Source: Pseudisothecium myosuroides (lineage: Eukaryota > Streptophyta > Bryopsida > Hypnales > Lembophyllaceae). From it: a stretch of 64,000 nucleotides of DNA. The stretch is taken from contig OX637289.1 in NCBI GenBank assembly GCA_951799445.1, forward strand, positions 30,566,245 through 30,630,244, in the 5' to 3' direction. Under the pieces are notes generated by a model, which worked only from the letters and a program-made list of their open reading frames with translations, was not told the DNA's origin and searched no databases. The position numbers and the translations under genes were made by a program. Shown piece by piece: positions 33,952-45,580 of the stretch (position 1 is its first letter; each line of letters starts with the position of its first letter).

Positions 33952-35480
33952 GTTACAAGTAATGAAGATGTGAAGTGTGTTCATAGACCCTCAACCAAAA
34001 CTGGCATTGATATCCATGAGGTGGAATGCCGTCTATCAATTACATTAATTTACCTTCGAATGCCATACTTGAGTTGAGGGGCTTGGTTTTCAAGGAATCT
34101 TCAATATAGCATCTCCAAGATTCATTTCTAGTCCAATTTTTTGATAACATTCCCTTTTAAAAATCATTTTGTTGAGCTAAGTTTGGTATTATGAATTACA
34201 TTTTTTTTTTTGGCAATGGAAGGTTGTTGTCTGTCGGTGCATGCACATGTGTAAGTAGCTAAATTCTTCTTTTCTTCTTTCTTTTTTGGCAAATATTTAC
34301 AAATGTATATAGTTTCTAATTCAATTATTATTTTGAGGCACAAAGATTTGCTCATGTTGGATAGAGGTGGTGGTTTTAGCTTTTGTAGTGAATTGTAGAA
34401 GACTTTAGAAAACTTAAGAAAATCATGTTAGTATTGTAGTGGCAAACTATTGTTCACATTTGACAATTGTTGGTTAAATGTAATTACAAAAACACAAGTG
34501 GTGGACTCCTAACTATAAGTTTCCTTCTTTTTGCACATGTTAGTGGATTGGAGTTATGACAAGCAATAACTCATCAAATAGAACATACCATTTCTCCGAA
34601 GATGCTTATTTTAGTGTACCATTTCATGTACAGCCATATGCAAAAATCACAAATTTGGTATTGGAATTGAAAGAAATAGAGCACTTGAAATTCAATTTTT
34701 TCTTCCTTTGGCTTGAATTTAGAGATTCTTGCTCTATCAATATCATTCAATCAATCTCTTCAGGTCACATGATAGATGAGAAAACACTCCAGTAACTTTA
34801 GAGGGTTCCAGCATTGAACTTAAAATAGGGTACCAAAAATTCTTTCCCCATACAAACACTTCATTTAAAATGCAACATTACACACCTCTTACACCACTGC
34901 ATTCTTATACAATCTTGATGAAGCATGCCAAATTTCAATTTCAAAAAACTAAAACTTTAATTTCAGTGAGTTCTTTTAGTTAAATTTCACAATTTTTCAA
35001 GATAACTGATTAAAAACCACAGGTGACGAGATACAATGGAAACATCCATATGTACTGTACGTCTTTCCATTGAGAGAGGGTTAAAAAAAGTTTCAAAATT
35101 CACAATATAGAGTTCAATGTCAGGGTATCATATGCCCAAATTTTGTAAAATATCCATTGTAATCAGATTTTGGCGAACTGATATCTCTTTTACAAAATAG
35201 ACTTCTAGTTTACTATGAACCAACATCATGCACACAGTCTATTGTAATCTATCTCATGTAAACTCATTCAGGCCATTAGCGAGTCACAGAGACAACCACT
35301 TGGTCAAAACTTCGACGATCCAATGCTAGAGTAAAAAACAAAATGGAGGCCTGCTGACGTGATTGTCTCAAAAATTATGAGAGTTATTCACATGAGAGCT
35401 GAACGACCTTGTTAGCTAAAGTATAGCAATGCCTGATATAAATGCAAGCATTCAGTGATCGACCATACCTTTTGCTCAGT
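33952..35480. other. Intergenic, downstream of PBD
   Basis: AT-rich; no gene seen. The last hundreds of bases should include the 3'UTR of the minus-strand proteasome gene. Confidence 0.4.
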
Positions 35481-37306
35481 CTAGCTTACAGTCATAGGGG
35501 AGTTAGCTATAGGAGTTGCAGGAGGCCCTTGTTTGTCTTCCACAGTTCTCCTCCACAAAAGCTCTCGGGCACCATCCTTGTCCACGATCTTAATGACAAA
35601 GTTCGGGGGAGAGACCAGAAGCCTGCTCCTCACTTCGTCAATACATTTATCAACCAGCTCCAAGGCCTTGTCCAGTGACATGTTCTTCTCAAAGTATCTG
35701 TCCATCAGTGAAAGCAAAAAGTAGGCCCCTGCATCACATGTAATACGCTCGTATCAGCACAAGGTGATTCACCCACAACGACCTCGGACTTGTCAACTGT
35801 TCTACAGTCTCCCTTTATGAAGAATAGCATAAGATACATACTGATAAAAAGTTTGATCTCAATAGAACTCTTCTACCCAAAGATCTCTTCAACACTTGAT
35901 AGAGATTTCCCAGAAATCAGACTCCACATGTCAAATGGTTAAAGTGACGCATACACAATATCCTCAAATATACAGAACCATGCATCAGAATTGTATATAG
36001 CTCACCATAGCCCATTCCGCCTTTCTCAAGCTTATGGAGGGTAGAGATATAATCCAAGTAGTAGAGTGACGGACCTTGGTCCTTATCCCACCCAGCCAGC
36101 ATCATATTGACTTGGTAGGGGTTCTGTCAACACAAGGTATCATAGAGCAAATCCGTAGTTAGATAGGCCTACATAAGCCTAGATATCCAGGTTTGAATGT
36201 GCAACAATGTCCATATGGAGTATCAGTAGTTTGCCCTTCCATCTTATTGTCATCAAATCTAATAAAACACTTCATGTTCAATATGTATAATCAAGAGGTC
36301 CTCGTTACAAAAGCATTAGCAAAGAGTCCAACTTCATCATCTTGCACTTTCCAGCTTTGATAACGAAGCGGAGTTCCTCTTTCAGTAAACTTGGTTGTTC
36401 ATTCTTTTTATCTCCGAAATCTTTCTGAATGCCTAGTCAAACTGCAAGAGATAGCACCGCAAATTAACCCTAGTAATATGAAATTCTCTTCTATTATGCT
36501 TATCAGCTATAAGAGTCGCTGGTGGTAGCAACGTAGAAACACAAAGACTTGATATTTCTTCGTTATGCAGTTAATAAGACCTCTTTGACCCTGAAAGGCC
36601 TTCGTCACGTACCTTACGCAGGGCAGTAGCAAGCTCTCCCCGAGTGAAATTCGCAGCGGCTGAAGTTGAAAGAGGAATCCCATTTCGGTACTGGTACAAC
36701 AAAATATTCTTTTGAATATACTCCGAAAATTGCACTCTACATCAACAACCGCCCAAATTCCATCAAAAAAATTAACCCAAATCCCCATTAAATGCCTGAT
36801 TCCAGGATCGGATCAAAGCCAAAACCATCTACCGGTTCAACTCTTCCATTGTCCACTTACCCCTGAAACCCTAATTCTCGACAAGAGACAAATTTGAGTA
36901 CTGGAATCGGAAAAGAAAGGGGGTTCCCTACTAGAACAACAAAATAATCTTCTGAATATACTTCGGAAATTGAACTCTAAACCAACAACCACGAAACCCT
37001 ATTTCCATAAAATAAAAACTAAATCCCAACCCCATTCAAGACCTTCCAATCTCCAACTCTTCCACTGTCCAGAACCTCAAACCCTAATTCAAACTCTAAT
37101 TTTACAAATTTGAGTACCAAAAGCGGATCAATGTGATTCAAAGCTCACCTGTCGCCGCTCTCGCCGGTGACGCCCAGCAGCTTGTGCGAGTCGAGGATCA
37201 TGATCTTGTCCTCGTTGGTCTTCTGCACCACGATGCTCTGCACTTGCGAGGTGTCCGCCACCACGAGCGCAAATCCGTCACCCACCAGACCGAAGATGCA
37301 CTCCAT
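35481..37306 (-). CDS. PBD1: 20S proteasome subunit beta type-2 (PBD, beta4)
   Basis: Structural subunit of the 20S core particle of the 26S proteasome. 215 aa from four exons on the minus strand: 37149-37306, 36613-36736, 36006-36123 and 35481-35728 (648 nt, in frame, GT/AG). The protein starts [20 protein letters not shown], as plant PBD proteins do, with no propeptide and no catalytic N-terminal Thr, which fits this inactive beta subunit. Other hallmarks are [46 protein letters not shown] and [15 protein letters not shown]. The C-terminus is about ten residues longer than the usual 204 aa. Intron 1 contains a decayed copy of exon 2. The upstream telo-box and site II motifs fit a proliferation-linked housekeeping promoter. 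Confidence 0.95.
36694..37120. repeat. Tandem duplication in PBD, giving a decayed exon 2 copy in intron 1
   Basis: The start of exon 2 (about 36694-36740) is repeated about 240 bp upstream in gene sense at about 36934-36980. On the minus strand the copy keeps a splice-acceptor-like TTTAG|AGTTCAATTTCC and codes [14 protein letters not shown], then a TAG (36931-36933) where the real exon has Gln. Similarity continues outward at an offset of about 215 bp (for example CAACTCTTCCA and TTTGAGTAC blocks). Confidence 0.8.
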
Positions 37307-37403
37307 GGTCGCTTCTGAAAACAGCAAAACCTCAAAATTTCATCATCGTTCACAGTCCGGGAAAACACCGTCACCAAAATCCTAGACACATTGAAGGGAG
37401 GTT

Positions 37404-37514
37404 AAACCCTAAACCCTGACCCCTGAAAAGATGGGCCGACGATCAGTTATTTGAAGAGGGAGGGAGAGAAATTCACTCAAACCTCTCTACCCCTTCAAGG
37501 TCTAGAAAGGCCCA
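37404..37514 (-). promoter_or_regulatory. Telo-box and site II motifs upstream of PBD
   Basis: Telo-box AAACCCTAA at 37404-37412. TGGGCC at 37432-37437 and GGCCCA at 37509-37514 (site II, TGGGCY). In plants, telo-boxes combined with site II elements are common in promoters of proteasome, ribosomal and cell-cycle genes. They lie 100-210 bp upstream of the PBD start codon. Function inferred, not shown. Confidence 0.55.
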
Positions 37515-37644
37515 ATTTTGGACATAATATGGAGGGTTTTTAAAAAAAAAATTTGACATGGAAGGTGCATGATTTGAGGTATACAATAATAAAGTGGGAG
37601 TCACAACATCTAGTCTCCTTGCATCGAACTCAAGGAAGGCTTAA

Positions 37645-38568
37645 CCCCTAAAGGACCAACATGCGTTTTTTGGCAACATAGAAATTTTGAGCAGGTACAT
37701 GTGACTGGAGATTTACATATTTAGGGTTGAAATTTTTATAGAAGGTGGGGACAAGGAGTATCTTTCATATGCACCAAATTTCATGACATTTGGAAATACA
37801 AGTCAAAAGTCATGGCCTAATATGTTGTTTGTTTCTCAACTCGGGTAGTCCGAGCAGATTAGAAAAAATCATTTTTTTCAAAAATAAAAATTTAAAATTG
37901 ATTTATTAGATTTATATATACGTGGAAAGCTTTGAATCATTCCATATTGATCAACGAGTCAAACGTTATGAGGATTTTTAGTTTGCGGGCAATTATGGAT
38001 TGTCTACTCTAAAATAAGCTTTGAAGTCATTTATTTCACTCAATTTTTAATATTTTTCAAAAAAAATAAAAGTTTAGGATGTAGATTGTTTATTACAACA
38101 TTGCAACCATTGGGATTGGCATTTTTCAATTCCATAATTAACTTCTTAACAATTTAGTGTTTTGAACCATTCTCTACTTCTTTCTACTTACTATTTTTTT
38201 CCTATATTGTACAATTCCAAATAATCTGAAAATTTTCAAGCATGTAGCCAACTTGACTTGAAGAATGAATCCAAAGAAGCACAACCATTTTGGAATTCTT
38301 TTCATAATAATTTGACCTTGTGAAGTGCAGCTGCCCGATTTTTTGCAGGGCCAAAAAAAAGGACTTTTGCCACTTCAAACGCTAATATCTTCCAATCTAC
38401 ACGATGGAAATTTCTGAAATTTTTTCCACATATTCTCAAACCAGAATACTACAAGACCCTATGGTTACATGTGTTGAAAAATGACATTTTTCAAAAGTTT
38501 GGTACTTGTACTAGAAATGGCAGTTTTGGAGCATTTTTGGTGAGAACATAGTCAAAGAACTTTAGGGG
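37645..38568. mobile_element. piggyBac-like TTAA element, family 2, copy C (924 bp)
   Basis: Ends CCCCTAAAGGACC and (reverse) CCCCTAAAGTTC, flanked by TTAA at 37641-37644 and 38569-38572. Its right part is homologous, in reverse orientation, to the left part of copies D and G (for example TTCCACATATTCTCA versus TGAGAATGTGTGGAA). The right TTAA is shared with copy B. Confidence 0.92.
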
Positions 38569-38572
38569 TTAA

Positions 38573-38796
38573 CCCATAAACGCCGCCATGGACGTTTTTT
38601 TGTCTAATGAATGACAAAGAATGTGTAGGATAGAAATGCAACTATTCATCCTTGGAATTTTGTTGTGAAAAGGGGAGGCCTTCTACAATAGTTTAACTTC
38701 CAATGAATATTATTGTATTTAAAAAAAAAATAAGTCAAAGATTCCCAAGGTATCCAAAGGGATGATTTCCACAGTCACCAATCCGTCCTTTAAAGG
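38573..38796. mobile_element. piggyBac-like TTAA element, family 1, copy B (224 bp)
   Basis: Flanked by TTAA at 38569-38572 and 38797-38800. The interior is clearly homologous to copy A (TGAATGACAA, CAACTATTCATCCTTGGA, TTGACTTCCAATGA or TTAACTTCCAATGA). The ends are more decayed (CCCATAAACGCC left, GTCCTTTAAAGG right), so it is older than A. Confidence 0.88.
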
Positions 38797-38800
38797 TTAA

Positions 38801-40074
38801 GTTACTCCATCCACACAACAATTTACAAAATCTTCTACTAGTTCAAGGAAAAAAAATAGGTTGAGCAATCACAATGCACAATACAATGTCTTCAATGGCC
38901 TAGGGGAATCAAGGGTTAGGTACTATGACTCCTCCTCTTACAGAAGTTTGTATTCATGCCAAGCATATCCAATGATACATAGCACTCCCCATTACCATCA
39001 TTATTGCAGCTCCTACATGTTTCAATAGTTGCAAAATGGTCTCATATTCTTCATGTATGATGTCATACGTGACTTGTTAATATGACATCCAAACAAGAGA
39101 TGTTACTTATCAAATTATTAATCTAATGATGTATGCCTTGTTATATTTGAGTATCTCATAGTTTAGGAATCAAATACATGACCATATTTATAGTTCTCTA
39201 TAAATCTTGAAGAGTTCCTACCCTCTTTCAAATAACATTATAGAATATGGCATACATTTGCTACATTGCCATATTACCTTCAAGAAAGAACTTCCTTTGA
39301 ACCATTTATTATTCAAAATTCATGACTTCAATGAAGATTGCTCTATGAACTAGGAATCATTTAGGAGGTCCTAAACAATTCAATCTCTAAAAGCGTTTTG
39401 TAACGCTGGGGTACATATTACTTTCTTCAATACACCATTTGTACAATTTTTCAATGTACCAAGAGTGAACATATCAAGGGGTGTAAGCTTTTAGAGCCTT
39501 CTATGATTCCAACTTCACAATTCATAACTCATTCCACAAAGATCCAAAAAATGTGAAACAAATTGGGTTACATGCCAATTCAGTGAAAAATATTTCAAGA
39601 GGTCACCCTCCTCAAAATTGCATATTAGATGGAACCTCCAACTTTAGTCCCCTGAAATGAATTAAAAACCTTGTTAGTAGTACACTTGTCTCACCCGCAT
39701 GAAGTCCCTCATATACGCTTACTACTTATAACTGAAGACTATTTGGTTCGTTTAAGTGACAACATCAATGTCTCTTCTTTTTATAGTAGAACCTCTCTAA
39801 GTTGATAAACCTCTGTAAACTAATCATGTCAGACCAGTCCCGGATTGGGCCACATAACAAAGGTTGTGACTAAAAATGACCCTCTCTAAGTCAATAAACC
39901 TCTATAAACCAATCTATCAGACCAGTCTGGGACCGATCAACTTAGAGAGGTTCTACTGTAGTTGATTCATCCAGTTCCTTCCGTCTATCAAAATGAATAT
40001 GCAGATATAACAATTATAATAAATGATTTCAAATTGTCATGCATTCCATCCCTATTACCAAGTGAAATTCCATA
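38801..40074. other. Intergenic, repeats
   Basis: No gene. Besides the Emigrant-like MITE at 39784-39958, about 39363-39645 is a degraded AGGTAGG-family copy (GGAGGTCCTAAAC..., TAACTCATTCCACAAAG, ...GGAACCTCCAACTTTA). Confidence 0.45.
39784..39958. mobile_element. Emigrant/Lemi-like MITE, copy 3
   Basis: 175 bp. Left end TAGTAGAACCTCTCTAAGTT, right end CTTAGAGAGGTTCTACTG, flanked by TA (39782-39783, 39959-39960). Contains an internal second copy of the CCTCTCTAAGTCAATAAACC block. Confidence 0.82.
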
Positions 40075-40984
40075 AGGTAGTCTACTCTAAAAGCCATTGG
40101 CCTCTTCAAACCGATCCTATAAGAGCATCTCCATCGGGGTACGCCGGACTGCCCTGGCAGAAGGTTTCCTGAGCCCTTTTGATTTATTTTGCCCCACCAG
40201 TTGGAGAATTTTGATTTTGTCACCACAAGTCTCAATAAATTTTAGTCACCACAGGCCAAGTTGCAGTGGCTTGGCCATTTGACTTGCACCACTCTACTGA
40301 CAGAAAGAGAAAGATTTGGACCTGTTGTCGACGAAGGAGACCAGTTAGGCATTGAACGGGGGCCAGTTTGCATTGAATGATCCAAAGCTCCGGGCTGTAA
40401 AGTCACCAGTTTCAAACCTTGGGCATGTAAATTCTAGCCGCTTGTCATTTCCTTGCATGGCTCAAGAATGTGAACCTTGGGAACTGGGTTCAACTAGATG
40501 GTAGGCCATTGAGGAATGGCTGCTGGTGGGGCCAAAAAACTTGACAGAGCCTTTCTCAAAAAACACGCACGCCATAGACAGTGTGGCATGTTAATTTGGC
40601 GCCTCACTAGTGGAGATGCTCTAAATGAGTATGGAATGGATATGAGGAGTTCCTTAAATGGACCTCATTAACTCTTGATTGAATTGAGGAAAATCTATTA
40701 ACTATTGAAGAAGCCAATCATTTACCTTGGTTTCCTCCCAACTCTTTACAGCTTGTAAGTGAGCAGATTTTGAGAGACCTATAGTCATAAATAGGTGCCT
40801 ATGCCCTGAAGCTTAGAAAAATCATAACTAAATAAAAAATACTTGAAAAAATACGAAACCACTTGTGTTTAGTTTCACATGTATTTTTCTTTCTCTGAAA
40901 AATGAGCTAAAAATATTTCTGTTCACGGAAACCTATGAAAAAGGGGACCAGACCTTAAATGGTCGCTTTTAGAGCAGCCTACCT
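40075..40984. mobile_element. Large TA-flanked element, AGGTAGG family (910 bp) with nested element
   Basis: Ends AGGTAGTCTACTCTAAAAGC and (reverse) AGGTAGGCTGCTCTAAAAGC, flanked by TA at 40073-40074 and 40985-40986. About 500 bp of the interior is a second element (40122-40622). Non-coding. Confidence 0.82.
40122..40622. mobile_element. Nested element with AGAGCATCTCCA ends
   Basis: Ends AGAGCATCTCCATC and (reverse) AGAGCATCTCCACT, about 500 bp apart. GAGCATCTCC termini are common among plant MITEs. Target duplication not resolved. A looser relative with GAGCATCCCC may span about 47577-47951. Confidence 0.65.
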
Positions 40985-42095
40985 TAAAGCTAAAGATATT
41001 CACTCCCAAGCTGCCACAAATTATATTCTATCAACCTTCACACAAACAACGATGAATATGTGTTCACTTCAGTCCAAGTCTCGCTTCTTGCACACATCTG
41101 CCAGAAGCTAGCATTAATTGAACTACGACCAAACCCGTTCTGTCCACTTCAAGCACTGAATTGCCTGCCAAGGGTCTGCCTCTTTGAAAACTGTAGCGAC
41201 AACTGTAACTGGAATTCAGCTGACTCACAGGATTTTAAAATGAAGTTCTTTCTATTAAATTGGCAGTTTCTGCATGTCAACATCCACATTTTGAACAGAA
41301 GCAAAAGGGAGCAATCGCTCGCAGTGAATTTGACAAACAGGATTGTTCGTAGCGAAAATATTTGACGTCCATTCAACCATTCCATTTTTGCATTTCCTTA
41401 ACACAGTAAGCACAATTAGAAATTAAAATTATTTCAGTCAAATTGTGCAAGAACTTGTCAACATAAACTAGCTCCAAATTGGCTGTGCGCTGCACTAAGA
41501 ATTACATCCAATTTATTATTTCAGTTTCCGGAATAGAGCAGAGCTAAAGCTAAAATTTAAAAAGAAACCATTCACACGTTGACAAGACACTGTCCATATA
41601 CTATTGCATAATTGCAAGCAGTTCGTATACAAGCATGGGAATGCAATAATTGAGACTGCTCTGAAGACTGTTGCACAGGTACTATACGTTGAAAGTCATC
41701 ACACTAGGAGCAATTAAAGCTACCTGAAGAGTAATGAGCCCAAGCCGATTCCGGCCAGTTCCTCACATATGACATCCCATGCATCGGAGGACAGAATAAT
41801 ACAAATTCCAGCAGACAACGAGCTCAGAGTTTCATATCAACGATACACTTCACAGCAGGGCCAAAGAGATTTACAAAAGCAACAATAGCAATAAATTTAC
41901 TGCACAACAGAAAAATTGAGGTACATGAACACCACCTCCCAAACCGGGCTTCCAATTGCAAATTGATAATCGAATCACAAAACAATAACTAATGCAGAAT
42001 TATGTACTTGCGAAGGATCCTAACCAAACAACAGTCACCAACGCTGTACAAAAGGATCGAATTAGACAGACAGACACACACACACAACTGAAGTC
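40985..42095. other. Intergenic, 3' flank of the PDF1-like gene
   Basis: No gene recognised; the part nearest 42095 should hold the 3'UTR. Confidence 0.4.
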
Positions 42096-43688
42096 CTAAT
42101 GGCGGCCTGCTCCGAGCGCAATATTCGCATTCTGGAACAACCTCGCAGTCGCGAACGCTTGGTTCTGGCTATGGAGTGCGTTCCTGAACTGGTTCTTGAC
42201 TTGGAAGGCATTGTACGGGTAGTCACGTCGAGTAAGAGAGTTCAGGAGTGCAGCAGAGCCTTCACGAGCGAGAGCGCCGAAACCATCATTTCGTGTGTTG
42301 GTGAGGCCTTGCATCACGGTCATCTGGCCACCAAAGATGGAGGCAATGGTAGTGGTGACGCCAGTGCCAGTGCTCCCGCTGCCGCCGGTGATGGTGCCGA
42401 AGAGGTCGATGAGGGTGGAAATGGCTGAGATGATGTCGGGGAAGCTAATTGAGTTCTTGGACCACCATCTGCAAAGGGAAAAAAGAAAGCAACAAGCTGC
42501 GTTAGCTAAACCAGTGGGAAACTGGAAGTCTTCATCCTGTTTCCATGAGACTTCCTCCCATTGGGATTACTCTAAGACCAGACGTTTTAGGCAAGGAACG
42601 TGAATGAATGCTTTCAGTATTCATTGCAATATGTAAAACTCTCCAGCTAGATCTTTCAAGCGTAGACAGTGAAATTATGTTTCCAGGTTCCACTTAGAAA
42701 GGACTTCTAAGTTCACGGCATGGAACTTACAAGAACTGCTGAGTTCACTGCACGAATCATAACAAAATCCTCGAACAAACCGACGATGAAAGTGTAATCC
42801 ATGCGTGTGTCAGGGGACTTACGAGCAGGTTCCGGGTGTGCTCGGCGCAGGCGTAGAAGGGTCTGGGGTGTAAGGGGGCGTATAACTTGGAGTGGTGGGA
42901 GCAGGCTCGGAGACAGGGGGCGAGTAACTTGGAGTGGTGGGAGCAGGTTCGGAGACAGGGGGCGAGTAAGGAGTGTCAGGTGTGGGCACAACAGGACTAC
43001 TGTCGGTTGGAGGCGAGTCACTGCCATAGGGAGGCGCGTACGTCTTCTGCTCGCCGAACGGTTCCTGCAGTATCAGAAAAAAAAATCAGCACCATATTTT
43101 TAGACATGAACATTCCACTCAACCCATCATGTCGCCACAAAATCACATTCTTGCAGATTTACACAAACATATCGAACACTCAATCCAGTATTCGCCTAAC
43201 AAACATGCAGAATTTCCATTGAGTGTCATTCGCATATACGCCCCAGGCCTCATTGCAATCAACGCACAGAACCATCACATGCTCGTATAAAAAACCAAAC
43301 CAAGACACATTATTTCTTAAACCAGTTACTCGATTGATGAAGAGAAAAACGTCATCAACAAGGTTCGAGGTACAGAATCAAACAGAAAACTGCAAATAGT
43401 ATCAAGCTCATGCACAGCCCACATTCTCACATTCCCTTCGAAAAAACACAACGAACTCACAAGTAATTTTAAAACTAGCTACTCCTAAGACGGAGGAGAA
43501 ACTATCCAAGCCTGATGTCTAAATAAACAAACAAAACAGACTGCTGTTTCAGTTACTACAATAACTGTCAAGAAAACACATGCATGAGATGGAAAGACAG
43601 CATGTTTTCAATCGTCTACCTGACGAGCAGCCACTGCAGTGACGAGAAACAGAGCGAACAGCAAAGAGAAACCCATGGTGGACGCCAT
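42096..43688 (-). CDS. Protodermal factor 1 (PDF1)-like secreted proline-rich protein
   Basis: Predicted cell-wall/extracellular protein, 227 aa, exons 43620-43688, 42823-43064 and 42096-42468 on the minus strand (684 nt, GT/AG, in frame). Residues 1 to about 21 are a signal peptide (GFSLLFALFLVTAVAA). Residues about 24-103 are Pro/Ser/Thr-rich with SPPVSEPAPTTPSY twice and a related third unit, suited to O-glycosylation. From GTCSWW on, the C-terminal domain matches the PDF1 family: a Cys-x-Trp start, then MQGLTNTRNDGFGALAREGS, ALLNSL and FATARLFQNAN. In seed plants PDF1 marks the shoot epidermis (L1 layer). Its role here is inferred only from family membership. A TATA-like TATATAG lies upstream at about 43813-43820. 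Confidence 0.87.
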
Positions 43689-43810
43689 CGTTGCAACAGA
43701 AGCCAAGCTCGGGCAAACAACAGGGAAAATGTTGCTGCACGGCGACGTCGACGACAAGCTCGAGCACTCTGGTGGTACGTAGAGAACTGGGAGGGATTTG
43801 CTGAGAGAGG

Positions 43811-43820
43811 AGCTATATAG
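43811..43820 (-). promoter_or_regulatory. TATA-box candidate of the PDF1-like gene
   Basis: On the minus strand the sequence reads CTATATAGCT, about 125 bp upstream of the start codon, a usual spacing for a plant TATA box plus short 5'UTR. Confidence 0.55.
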
Positions 43821-44642
43821 GAAGTCGAGCAGCTGGGGAGCTTTAAGGCCTGCTTTTAATGGGGCGTCCAATGCGTGGTGGTGGAGAGTGAGGGGGGAGG
43901 CGGGGGGAGAGGAGAGGGAACGACGATTTAAGATGCCTCATTAAGACCCCATGAATCGGGCTCAGGGGAGAGCCAGGCTGCTTATATAGCGGACTGACAC
44001 GCCAAGAGGGCACTGGCAAGGATTAATTAAGTCCTGTGTGAGGGAGTTGTACTCTTTTGGATTAAGTACTTTACTTGCTTACCAGGCTCAAGATTCCAAC
44101 CTCTGGGGAAATCAGGCAGTGCTCTATGCAGAACCGGCAGATTTTGAATTTTATTTTTGAGAGTGAGTGAGAAGTCAGATTCAAGTCCGAAGAGGAATTA
44201 ACTTACAACAATGCACAAGAGATTTTCACATCTGCAACTACCTCACTAACCTTTGGATTGGTATGATTTATGGAGATATTTATATATCGATGGATTGATT
44301 GGTTATGTAAACTGAAATCGTTTGAGCTGGAAGTGGTGAAAAAAAGAGATTGTAAAAGCAGCCTTCATGTGTTTTGGAGGATGCAGAAGCTCTACTCAGC
44401 ATTCTTCAGCTGTGGCTTTCAAACCGTATTGAAGTAAAACGTACTTCAGATGAACTGTGCAGACGCTAATCAAAAACAGTCAATGAGATCAAGTTCACTG
44501 AGTTGTACCCCTCTACAACTCTTGTTTACCTTTCTCGCCAATCTCACTTGGATTCCTATGGTGTTTAAAAATCAGCGTTCGGTAACAGATTTCATATCTG
44601 CAACTGCATACAGTCACTTAAACTTTGGATGAGTTTGATTAA
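43821..44642. other. Intergenic, upstream of the PDF1-like gene
   Basis: Promoter region of the PDF1-like gene, otherwise unassigned. No gene recognised. Confidence 0.4.
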
Positions 44643-45576
44643 CCCCTAAAGGCCCAAGGTCTTTTTTCTGCCAAAAAACACTGAAAACTGCCATTTCTAT
44701 AGCAAAATGTAAAAAAAAATTAAAATTGTTTTTTTTTTACATCTAACCGTAGGATCTTACACCTAATTGGTATGAGAATGTGTGGAAAAAATTTCAGAAT
44801 TTTTGACCGCACAGATTGCAAGATATCTGCGTTTAAAGTGGAAAAAACAAGTTTTTCAGCACATTGCGGGACCAGATTTTTTGTCTTTAAACATTTTTAA
44901 CTTAAAATTTTTGCACTACAGCGTTTTGAGCTTTAAATCTTTATAGTGGAGAATTGAGTTGAGAGTCTAGGAAAAAAAAAGAAACTCAAAAAAACTTAAT
45001 TTTCATCCTAAAAAAAATTGTTAAGTAGAAGTAGGTATGAGATAGAAGGAAAATTTAAAATATTAATATCTCTTAGATGGAATTAAAATGCACTAATCCC
45101 AATGGTGAGATTGTTCTAGCAAGTAAACTAAACCATGCCAAAAAAAAAAAATTGAAAAATTTGAAAAATTGCATTCAGAAATGAGTCCTACAAGTTATTT
45201 TTTTCAAGAAGATGCTCAAACTGCCTGAAAAACAAGAATGTCCATAACTTTCTCATAACATATCTAAATGAAATGAATCAAAGCTTTCTAGATAGGCAAA
45301 AATATAATCTATCAAAAAAAATATATAAAAAAAAAAATTCAAATTTTTGTCCATTTTTTTTCTGCTGCCCGAGCTGCCCGCCGTCCCCTGTTTTGAGCTT
45401 ATTTGGTCATAACTTTTTTTCCCGGGCACCGATTGAGAAAAAAATTATATTCCCACAAAGCTTATCAGTTTTTCTATCTCCAAAAAAAAATTCAAAAAAT
45501 CAGAACACAATTTCAGCCCGTAGGTACCTGCCCGAAAACGCATTTGTCCCCCGAAGGGACAACGGGCTTTTAGGGG
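44643..45576. mobile_element. piggyBac-like TTAA element, family 2, copy G (934 bp)
   Basis: Ends CCCCTAAAGGCCC and (reverse) CCCCTAAAAGCCC, flanked by TTAA at 44639-44642 and 45577-45580. Over most of its length it is nearly collinear with copy D, with long identical runs (for example around 44755-44880 versus 24715-24840), which suggests recent activity. Open frames inside are A/T-run artefacts. Confidence 0.93.
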
Positions 45577-45580
45577 TTAA

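Noticed and set aside
36712..36897. Small plus-strand open frame over PBD
   Set aside because: Antisense shadow of PBD exon 2 and intron 1.
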